64,000 nucleotides of DNA from Symbiodinium natans (Eukaryota > Sar > Dinophyceae > Suessiales > Symbiodiniaceae): the NCBI GenBank assembly GCA_905221605.1, contig CAJNDS010000067.1, positions 176,592-240,591 on the forward strand, given 5' to 3'. The position numbers and the translations under genes were made by a program. The notes under the pieces were generated by a model that did no database searches, was not told the origin of the DNA, and saw only the letters and a program-made list of their open reading frames with translations. Below are positions 54,861 through 64,000 of the stretch, piece after piece (within the stretch, counting starts at the first letter, position 1; the number at the start of each line of letters is the position of its first letter).

Positions 54861-57800
54861 GAGGGGTTAGTGACTGCCCTAGAGGTTAGTCGTATGTCCC
54901 CCCGCTTCGTGTTGTTGTGATTTGGTAGGGGCCCAGAGGTTTGTATGAGTTGTTTTCTTCGTTCGTGTTGTAAGGGTTTTGTGAGGGCCCCGGAGGTTTG
55001 TCGCATGTCCGATTTCTTCGTGCTTGTAGGGTTTGGGGATTGTCTAGATAATTGTCAAAAATCATTCCTTCCGCGCTCGTACTATGAGGGGCTAGTGGCT
55101 GCCCTAGAGGTTTGTTGTATATTCCCCCGCTTCGTGTTCCTGAGATTTGGTAGGGGCCAGAGGCTTGTCATATGTCCCCTCCCTTCGTCCCTTCGTGTTG
55201 TGAGGGTTGCATTCGGCCTTGGAGGTTTGTCGTATGTCCCCTTTCTTGGCGTCTAGATGATTGTCATCATAAGTCATTTGCTTCCGTGGTCGTATTATGA
55301 GGGCTATTGACCGCCCTAGAGGTTTGTCGTATGCCCCCCTGCTTCGTGTTCCTGTGAGTTGGGAGGGGCCTAGAGGTTTATCTTTTGTCCCCTCCCTTCG
55401 TCCCTTCGTATTGTAAGGGTTTCGTGAGCGCTCTGGAGGTTTTTCATATGTCCCCTTTGTTCGTGCTTGTAGGGTTGAGGGAGTGTCTAGATGATTATCA
55501 TATATCATTTGCTTCCGCAGTCGCTATGAGGGTATTGATTGCCCTAAAGATTTCTCGTGTGCCCCCCCGCTTCGTATTCCTGTGATTTGGTAGGGGTCTA
55601 GAGGTTTGTCGTAATTCCTCTCCCTTCGTTCCTTCGTGGGATGTTTGCGTGTGTCCCCTTTCTTCGTGCTTGTAGGGTTTGGGGAGCCTAGACGACTGAT
55701 ATATATATATATATATATATATTCGATTCCGCGCTCGTATTGTGAGGGGCTAGTGATCGCCCTAGAGGTTTGTCGTATGTCCCCCCGATTCCTGTTCCTG
55801 AGATTTGGTAGGGGCCTAGAGCTTTGTCGTATGTCCCCTCCTTTCGCCCCTTCGTGTTGTAGGGGTTTTGTTGGGCCTTGAAGGCTTGTCGTGTGTCCCC
55901 TTTCTTCGTGCTTGGAGAGTTTGAGGAGCGTCGAGATGACTACCATACATCATTTGCTTCCGTGCTCGTACTATGTGCGGTTAGTGACTGCCCTAGAGGT
56001 TTGTCGTATGTCCCCTTCCTTCGTCCCTTCGCGTTGTATGGGTGGTAAGGGTTTTGTGAGGGCCCTGGAGGCTAGTCGTATATCCACTTTCTTCGAGCTT
56101 GTAGGGTTTGGGGGGGAGCGTCTAGAGTCTAGATGATCGTCATATATGATTTGCTTCCGTGCTCAAACTATGAGGGGCTAGTGACTGTCATAGAGGTTTG
56201 TCATTTGTCCCCCCCGTTTCCTTGGTCCTGTGATTTGGTAGGGGCTTAGAGGTTTGTCATACGTTCCCTCGCTTCGTCCTTTCGTGTTGCAAGGGTTTTG
56301 TGAGAGCCCGGCAAATTTGCCGTATGTCCCTTTTCTTCTTGCTTGTAGGGTTTGGGGAGCGTCTAGACGACTGACATATGTAATTTGATTCCGGGCTCGT
56401 ATTGTGCGGGGCTAGTGACTGCCCTAGAGGTTTGTCGTATGCCCTCCTCTTGTTCCTGTGATGTAGTAGGGGCCTACAGGTTTGTCGTGTGTCCCCTTTC
56501 TTGGCATCTAGATGATTGTCATAAGACATTTGCTTCTGTGGTCGTATTGTGAGGGCTATTGACTGCCCTAGAGGTTTGTCGTATGCCCCCCTGCTTCGTG
56601 TTCCTGTGAGTTGGAAGGGCCTAGAGGTTTATCTTTTGTCCCCTCCCTTCGTCCCTTCGTGTTGTAAGGGTTTCGTGAGCGCTCTGGAGGTTTTTCGTAT
56701 GTCCCCTTTGTTCGTGCTTGCAGGGTTTGGGGAGTGTCTAGATGATTATCATATATCATTTGCTTCCGCAGTCGCTATGAGGGTATTGATTGCCCTAAAG
56801 ATTTCTCGTGTGCCCCCCCGCTTCGTATTCCTATGATTTGGTAGGGGTCTAGAGGTTTGTCGTAATTCCTCTCCCTTCGTTCCTTCGTGGGATGTTTGCG
56901 TGTGTCCCCTTTCTTCGTGCTTGTAGGGTTTGGGGAGCCTAGACGACTGATATATATATATATATAATTCGATTCCGCGCTCGTATTGTGAGGGGCTAGT
57001 GATCGCCCTAGAGGTTTGTCGTATGTCCCCCCGATTCCTGTTCCTGAGCTTTGGTAGGGGCCTAGAGCTTTGTCGTATGTCCCCTCCTTTCGCCCCTTCG
57101 TGTTGTAGGGGTTTGTTGGGCCTTGAAGGTTTGTCGTGTGTCCCCTTTCTTCGAGCTTGGAGAATTGAGGAGTGTCGAGATGATTACCATACATCATTTG
57201 CTTCCGTGCTCGTACTATGTGGGGTTAGTGACTGCCCTAGAGGTTTGTCGTATGTCCCCTTCCTTCGTCCCTTCGCGTTGTATGGGTGGTAAGGGTTTTG
57301 TGAGGGCCCTGGAGGCTAGTCGTATATCCACTTTCTTCGAGCTTGTAGGGTTTGGGGGAGCGTCTAGAGTCTAGATGATCGTCATATATGATTTGCTTCC
57401 GTGCTCAAACTATGAGGGGCTAGTGGCTGTCCTAGAGGTTTGTCATTTGTCCCCCCCGTTTCCTTGGTCCTGTGATTTGGTAGGGGCTTAGAGGTTTGTC
57501 ATACGTTCCCTCGCTTCGTCCTTTCGTGTTGCAAGGGTTTTGTGAGAGCCCTGCAAATTTGCCGTGTGTCCCCTTTCTTCTCACTTGTAGGGTTTGGGGA
57601 GCGTCTAGACGACTGACATATAATTTGATTCCGTGCTCGTATTGTGAGGGGCTAGTGATTGCCCTAGAGGTTTGTCGTATGTCCCCCCGATTCCTGTTCC
57701 TGAGATTTGGTAGGGGCTTAGAGCTTTGTCGTATGTCCCCTCCTTTCGCCCCTTCGTGTTGTAGGGGTTTTGTTGGGCCTTGAAGGTTTGTCGTGTGTCC

Positions 57801-59905
57801 CCTTTCTTCGTGCTTGGAGAGTTTGAGGAGCGTCGAGATGATTACCATACATCATTTGCTTCCGTGCTCGTACTATGTGGGGTTACTGACTGCCCTAGAG
57901 GTTTGTCGTATGTCCCCTTCCTTCGTCCCTTCGCGTTGTATGGGTGGTAAGGGTTTTGTGAGGGCCCTGGAGGCTAGTCGTATATCCACTTTCTTCGAGC
58001 TTGTAGGGTTTGGGGGAGCGTCTAGAGTCTAGATGATCGTCATATATGATTTGCTTCCGTGCTCAAACTATGAGGGGCTAGTGGCTGTCCTAGAGGTTTG
58101 TCATTTGTCCCCCCCGTTTCCTTGGTCCTGTGATTTGGTAGGGGCTTAGAGGTTTGTCATACGTTCCCTCGCTTCGTCCTTTCGTGTTGCAAGGGTTTTT
58201 GTGAGAGCCCTGCAAATTTGCCGTGTGTCCCCTTTCTTCTCACTTGTAGGGTTTGGGGAGCGTCTAGACGACTGACATATAACTGGCTAGTGACTGCCCT
58301 AGGGGTTTGTCGTATGCCCCCCCCCCCCCGCTTCCTTGTTCCTGTGATGTAGTAGGGGCCTACAGGTTTGTCGTATGTCCCCTGCCTTCGTCCTTTCGTG
58401 TTGTAAGGCTGATAAAGTTTTTCTGAGGGCCCTTGGAGATTTGTCGTATGTCCCCACGCTTCGTGTTCCTGAGATTTGGTAGGGGCCAGAGACTTGTCGA
58501 ATGTCCCCTCCTTTCGTCCCTTCGTGTTGAAATTGCTTTGTTGGGGGAAGGTTTGTCGTATGTCACCTTTCTTTCTTCTTAGAGGGTTTGGGGATCTTCT
58601 AGAAAACTGTCATATATCATTTGCTTCCGTGCTCGTATTATGAGGGGCTGGTGTTTGTCATAGAGGTTTGTCGTATGTCCCGCCGCTTTCTGTTCCTGCG
58701 ATGTGGTAGGGGCCTAAAGAGCTTTGTCGTGTGCCCCCTCCCTTCGTCCCTTTGAGTTGCAAGGGTTTTGTTGGACCTGGAAGATTTATCGTATGTCTCC
58801 TTTCTTCGTGCTTGTAGGGCGTGGGGAGCGTCTAGATGATTATCATATATGATTTGCTTCCGTGCTCGTATTATGAGGGGCTAGTGACTGCCCTAGAGGT
58901 TTGTTTTATGTCTCCCTGCTTCGTGTTCATGTGATTTGCTAGGGTCCTGGAGATTTGTCGTATGTCATTTTACCATATACGAAATTAGATACAATCCCTT
59001 CGTCCCTTCGTGTTGTAAGGGTTTCGTGAGGGTCCTAGAGGTTTGTCGTATGTGCCCTTCCTTCGTCCCTTCTTGTTGTAAGGGTTTTGTGAGGGCCCTG
59101 CAACTTTGCCGTATGTCCCCTTTCTTCGTGCTTGTAGGATTTGGGCAGCGTCTAGATGATTGTCATTATCATTTGCTTCCGTGCTCGTACTATGAGGCGC
59201 TAGTAACTGCCCTAGACCTTCAGGGCCCTCACAAAACCCTTACAACACGAAGGGACGAAGGGAGACGACGTACGACAAACCTCTATCATCTAGATGCTCC
59301 CCAAACCCTACAAGCAAGAAGAAAGGGGACATACGACAAACCTCCAGGGCCCTCACAGAACCCTTACAATAGGAAGGAATGAAGGGAGGCGACACACTAC
59401 AAACCTTTAGGCCCCTACCAAATCACAGGATCACGAAGCGGGGGCGTCATCTGACAAACCTCCAGGCCAATCACTAGCCCCTCATAATACGAGCACGGAA
59501 GCACATGATATGTGATTATCATCTACACACTCCCCAGACCCTACAAGCACGAACAAAGGGGACATACGACAACCCTCCAGGACCCTCCCAAAACCCTTAC
59601 AACACGAAGGGACGAAGGGAGGGGACACACGACAAACCTTTAGCCCCCTACCAAATCACAGGAACACGAAGCGGGGGGACAGACGACAAACCTCTAGGGC
59701 AGGCACTAGCCCTCATAATACGAGCACGGAAACACATCATATATGATAATCATTTTGATGCTCCCCCAAAACCTATAAGAACGAGAAAGGGGAAGCACAC
59801 AAACCTCCAAAGCCCTTACAAAACCCTTACAACACGAAGGGACGAAGGGAGGGGACATACGACAAACCTCTGGACCCTACCAAGTCACAGGCAACACGAA
59901 GCGAG
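54860..59905. repeat. satellite of about 0.24 kb with three sub-repeats and a terminal inversion
   Basis: Each unit has three diverged sub-repeats that share GAGGTTTGTCGTATGTCCCC, plus the landmark TTTGCTTCCGTGCTCGTA every 215-250 bases. From 54860 to about 59215 units run one way; from 59215 to 59905 they are reverse complemented (ACAACACGAAGGGACGAAGG). Larger duplications overlay this: text at about 55.45 kb recurs 1.25 kb later, and text at about 57.2 kb recurs 0.66 kb later. TA microsatellites sit inside units at 55699 and 56949. Confidence 0.95.
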
Positions 59906-59949
59906 GGTGCTTGCCTAAGTCTGGCTGTTGGCCGGCTGGATCTACATTT

Positions 59950-59953
59950 ACTG

Positions 59954-60022
<69 letters not shown>

Positions 60023-60028
60023 CTACTC

Positions 60029-60100
<72 letters not shown>

Positions 60101-60132
60101 CTACTCCTACTACTCCTACTACTACTACTGCT
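59950..60132. repeat. CTA trinucleotide array
   Basis: About sixty CTA/ACT units with a few CCT variants, just inside the right 27-bp inverted repeat. Confidence 0.97.
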
Positions 60133-60360
60133 ACCACTACTACTTTCAAGAAGTTTTGTAAATAGTAAACAAAGGGGCGTGCCAAATAGACCCTAAAGGT
60201 CCATGCCACATATATATATAGATATACATATATATATATACATATACATACATGTGCACACACAACAACAGGGCTGCTCCCTACCTCCTCTCTACGCTCG
60301 CGTCGACTCCTCAGCACAGCTGGTCAGCTCCCAAGGCAGTCTATGCTCACGGCTTGGGAG

Positions 60361-60476
60361 GTTCCCCCTCTATACTAACAGTTCCTGACAGTCCTGAATA
60401 GGGATTATCGCACCCCCTATTGTAATCCCTAAACCCTAAACCCTAAACCCTATTGAGACTGTTAGTATAAGGGGAA
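60361..60476. mobile_element. inverted-repeat element holding CCCTAAA repeats
   Basis: The left end GTTCCCCCTCTATACTAACAGT pairs with the right end ACTGTTAGTATAAGGGGAAAC. Inside, GAATAGGGATT and AACCCTATTG also pair, and three CCCTAAA copies occupy the centre. Confidence 0.7.
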
Positions 60477-60479
60477 ACA

Positions 60480-61460
60480 TCCCAACTCACGGCACTGGAA
60501 GCTTGGGTTGCTGGCAAAGTGGACTCTTGAAATGGTCCCAGTGCCCATGCCTACACCGCAGCTCAGGACTTGGCATGGGCAACAAAGATGTGTGTGAGCA
60601 CACAGCAGCACGAACTGGGGAGGGAATGGCAACTCCAGATTAACCCCTCCACCCCCCCTGAGCCCCGCCTCCCACACCCCACAAAGACAAAACGAACAAC
60701 AAGGTCATCATCACCAGAAGCAAGTCCTTAATAGGGGTTTAGGGTTTAGGGTTTAGGGTTTATGAGCAACAGTCCAGACCTCACAGGGAATTATGCTTCT
60801 GCCATGCAACTTTAGCTCGGGGATCCGGATCATTTGAGTTCCTGCGGCTCCGTTTAAGGTTTAGGGTTTAGGGTTTAGGGTTTCCTGGCCCTTCATTTGC
60901 CCCAGATTACCAGATTACAGTAAGGGGAATTTCTGTTGTCGCCTAGCGGAAGAAATGCGGAAGCTGCGCGGAAAGAAAAATGGAGGAGTTTGCATCTCAA
61001 GTAGAAACCTAAGGGCTTCTCTATTAAGGGATGCAGCTGGAAGGCCTGAAGAAAGTAGAGCTCGGATGGAAGCGCTTCGTCATCCGACCTCACAAAAAAC
61101 CCCGTGATGCCCGCGTGATGCTCAGGAAGCACGGAAACACGGGGATTGTTGAAAGCTGAGATGGCTGAGGGCCCCTGGCTCGGAGTATGGCCCACAAAAC
61201 ACGGCCTCGTCGTCGGTCAGCTCCTCAGAATGTGCGAGATTTGGACACTGGTTTAGGGTTTAGGGTGTAGGGTCATTCAAGTGTCCTCTAGCACCTGAAG
61301 CACTGACAGTCTGCGCGGCAGGCCAAGTTCCTGAGAGCTTGGTTTCAAAGCAGCATGCATGCGGATGGCCGTGCAAGGGCAGTCCCATGCTTTGCTGCAA
61401 GGGACGGCGCAAGCATGGGAGCTTGCAATGCCTCAGCCCGGGCCAAGACCGATGTGTGAG
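60480..61460. other. region without a recognised gene
   Basis: TTTAGGG tracts at 60733-60764 and 60855-60883. Minus frames at 60462-60677 and 60893-61195 match nothing known to me. Confidence 0.35.
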
Positions 61461-61467
61461 CAGAAAT

Positions 61468-61567
61468 GGGTCCCAAAAATCGGGGTACCCCATTATACCC
61501 CAAATACAACTCTGAAACCCCTTAAAGGGACCCCCAAAACAGGGTACCCCGATTTTTGGAAAGCCCC
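61468..61567. mobile_element. inverted-repeat element, family GGGGGTTTCCGAAAATAG, copy 2
   Basis: GGGTCCCAAAAATCGGGGTA and TACCCCGATTTTTGGAAAGC pair almost fully. The centre has CCCAAATA and AAAGGGACCCCC as in copy 3. Confidence 0.82.
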
Positions 61568-61569
61568 GA

Positions 61570-62351
61570 AATGTTCCCTTGACACTTGCAGACTGGCAGA
61601 CCCCAGCCTTCACCAGGCGCCCGTGCGGGCACAGTCGGTGTTGGAGCTGGGAGGTGCCTTGGTGTTGCAGTGTGATACCCTAAACCCTAAACCCTAAACC
61701 CTCAACCCCAAACCCTAAACCCTAAACCCTACCTCATGAGGCTGTGCCGCGGTCTTACGTCGTCTCCAGTCCAAGGGATGAGCTCTCGAGACTCCGATTC
61801 GCCATCTTGCAAGCCTGGAAGTATATTGGTCTGCCCATGCTGCTCATGTGTGCAAAGTTGGGAAACTCGGTCGGCCTCTAAACCCGTTTCACAAATATCT
61901 ATATCTTATGTCCCTCATACATCCAACTTTTACACCCAAACAAGGAAAATTTTAATGTGCAATATACCCAAAGCCTAGGAAAGCATTCAGCGCGCCCTGC
62001 CTTTCCCAGCTTCAAGGATTCCGGCCTTAGCAGCTTGATATGGATGTCACTCCCTCCTCAGTTTAAGGGGTGACCAACGTAAACACCAAAATGCAACCGA
62101 GGGAATTCAACGCAAGCCCAACGATGACAAAGGCGATAATACCTACTTTGGATAGCTGCCGTCCCTACTTCTGAGGGCGGCGCGAGGACAAAACAGCACC
62201 AGGGGACCACGTCAAACGCGCATACATGCTCATAAGCACCCCTTGGCGCTTAAGGGTTGAGAAAGGAGGGACCCCTAGAAGGGACCCCTACAACCCCTAC
62301 ATTTTTCTATATATGTATATATATATATATGTATACATATATATCTATATG

Positions 62352-62384
<33 letters not shown>

Positions 62385-63770
62385 GTATATGTATATATAT
62401 ATATATGTATATATGTATATATATATATATTCCTTATAGTCCCTGTATACCTAAGTAGCCGCCAAAGAGCCCCGAAATAGACCCTAGGGTCCCTTCAAGG
62501 GTCCCTCCTGTAGTCCCTTGATCAGTACTGCCGGAGGTTCATGGCAATTGTGGGGCTCCGACCGCCGCGCCAAGAGCGAAAGCAACTGAAGCCTACACGA
62601 GAAGAACATGGGAGGCACAAGAGACTCTGACAGCTGTGGTGCTGCTGTCATGACAGATCCTGAACTGCAGCATCCCACCTATCTGAATCCCAGTGAGAAA
62701 GAATACAGGAAACACAGGAACGATTTCTGCTACTGAGCCCTGAACACACAGCGTCATCACCCGGCCTGAATGGGATCGGCCATCGAATCCATTGCAAATT
62801 AGGGATTCCACTTGCAAGGAATCAGAACAGCAGCGGGAACAAGGCTGGGAATGAGGCAGGCTAGATGATGCAAACACTGGGTTGGATTTTGATCTTGTAG
62901 CCCGCCGTCCGAATAACCTGCACGTGCTAACAAGATTCTCAAAGTTGTGTCTGCTCAATCAGGTCCCCCACCAACAGCAAGTTGGGGAGAACTTCATCGT
63001 TTCAAGCCATCCCCCTAAACCCTAAACCCTAAACCCTAAACCCTAAACCCCAATTTCTTTCTCCGCCTGCAGAGGACGCCTCTTGACATCACTGCCATGG
63101 CCAGCTTCCATTCTTCCGGTGCCGCCAAAGGTCTTCGACACCAGGATGCCCTAACACTGCCCAGGCATGGGGGTCATTGTCGAAAGGACAAGACCATGGC
63201 GTCTAAAGAAGTAGACCTGCTTCGCGACATTTCTACTTTTGGCGGTCAGGTCCGCAGTGGCATGCTTGTCCTGTAGCGCAAGCAGCTGCACATTTGCTGG
63301 TGCCAGCCGCACTTAGAGAGGAGATCAGGCCCGCAGAATGCAAGAGCACCTAGTCCTTCTAGAGATCCCAGTGCACTCGCTGGAAGGCACTGGCAGCTGA
63401 GCAGCTGTCCTTCGTCTCGCCGGCGGTGCCCTCATTTCCCACGTTATCTGCTTGTCATGCTAGTGGCACCTGCTCGGTCAGGATCTCAGGTGTACTGCGC
63501 CTGCTGCAAATGAGATGTGGGTGTGGAAGCACCCAGCCTTCGCCTGGTACGTGTAGAGCATTCTGTCGCCGCAGTCCTGCGCAAGTCTAGACAGAACTGG
63601 CAGCAAGAGAGTCGGCCACCGATTGAAACACCCAACTGCCATTGCCAGGTGGACAATCGTTGTTGGAACTGTAGTAACATTTTGCAACCTCGCACTCGCC
63701 CCAGCTTCAGGTAACACACATCACGCAACGAGGTGCATGTCTGGGATTTCTTCCCTGCTGTAAACAAGAA
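61570..63770. other. region without a recognised gene
   Basis: CCCTAAA tracts at 61676-61732 and 63013-63052 and a TATATG array at 62305-62432. The minus frames 62593-62958 and 63478-63767 are unassigned. A sequence CCGAAATAGACCCTAGGGTC at 62473-62492 loosely resembles the 27-bp terminal repeat of the satellite block. Confidence 0.35.
62305..62432. repeat. TATATG/TATACA microsatellite
   Basis: Alternating TA with periodic G or C for about 128 bases. Confidence 0.95.
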
Positions 63771-63777
63771 CCCAAAT

Positions 63778-63877
63778 GGGTATTTCCCAAAATAGGGGTA
63801 CCCCTCTTATATCCCAAATAGAATAGACACCCCGTAAAGGGACCCCCCAAAAGGGTACCCTATTTTCGGAAACCCCC
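63778..63877. mobile_element. inverted-repeat element, family GGGGGTTTCCGAAAATAG, copy 3
   Basis: GGGTATTTCCCAAAATAGGG and CCCTATTTTCGGAAACCCCC pair with few mismatches. It shares ends and centre words with the copy at 61468. Confidence 0.82.
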
Positions 63878-64000
63878 AAATCGATAGCATACCACCGAGT
63901 CCATGCCAACATCGAGCAGTCACCACGAGGTGCCCATCTCAACAGGCAATCCCCATCCCGGATGGAATCGATTTCCCCTCCATCACAAGCTACTAACTCC

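Larger units (their letters stand above)
51817..60202. mobile_element. 8.4-kb satellite block with 27-bp terminal inverted repeat
   Basis: 51817-51843 and 60176-60202 are perfect reverse complements (starts GGACCTTTAGGGTCTATT, ends in GGCACGCC). Everything between is satellite or microsatellite DNA, and both outer sides run into TATA-rich tracts. I see no transposase frame. Either the block is a non-autonomous element that filled with tandem repeats, or an inverted duplication flank. Confidence 0.7.

Noticed and set aside
54945..59905. Repeated peptide LEVCRMSPxFVPSCCKGFV and minus-strand TYDKPLGPYQ-type repeats
   Set aside because: Translations of the 0.24-kb satellite; every unit or two has stops or frameshifts and both strands are equally open.
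51850..59905. CRISPR array
   Set aside because: The repeats have no unique spacers of constant length and the genome is eukaryotic by intron structure.

Overview
The window looks like nuclear DNA of a dinoflagellate. Four things point that way. Protein-coding segments are split by introns that, where both flanking protein motifs are recognisable, must use GT, GC and even GA donors with AG|G acceptors. Every gene I can support lies on the minus strand. One gene family is present as tandem diverged copies. Plant/alveolate-type TTTAGGG repeats are scattered internally throughout. No tRNA, rRNA, spliced-leader gene, CRISPR array or bacterial-type operon was recognised. All gene calls are read by eye from protein motifs recalled from the families; no search was run.

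Layout. 0-6.3 kb: de novo purine synthesis. A split amidophosphoribosyltransferase (PurF, Bacteroidota-like long form) occupies 2.1-6.25 kb, and a glycinamide ribonucleotide synthetase (PurD) N-terminal exon lies downstream on the same strand at 0.5 kb; these are steps 1 and 2 of one pathway. 6.5-12.7 kb: repeats only (C-rich minisatellite with higher-order duplication, 49-bp palindromic satellite arranged head-to-head, degenerate TTTAGGG-like DNA, a dispersed hairpin family). 14.5-17.5 kb: a split ABC transporter (membrane domain plus Walker A exon), one intron of which is a mobile introner-like element. 18.4-51.7 kb: four diverged units of one gene family, all on minus, encoding a split KH-type RNA-binding domain and, in the longer units, a downstream charged region and a Lys/Gly-repeat tail. 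The units are separated by small inverted-repeat elements, a 1.4-kb foldback element, microsatellites and interstitial telomere-like tracts. 51.8-60.2 kb: an 8.4-kb block made only of satellites (310-bp CCCGGG-centred unit, TTTAGGG array, CCCATCAT array, about 0.24-kb unit with an inversion, CTA array), bounded by a perfect 27-bp inverted repeat. 60.2-64 kb: no gene recognised; two copies of one small inverted-repeat element and telomere-like tracts.

How it works together: the left end is metabolic (PRPP to phosphoribosylamine to GAR). The ABC protein is membrane transport of unknown substrate. The KH family is probably RNA-binding, with expansion by tandem duplication followed by decay or element insertion. 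Most long open frames in the satellites and minisatellites are repeat artefacts. Exon limits are my inference from motif continuity and AG acceptors; 5' ends are unresolved for PurF, PurD and all KH units.
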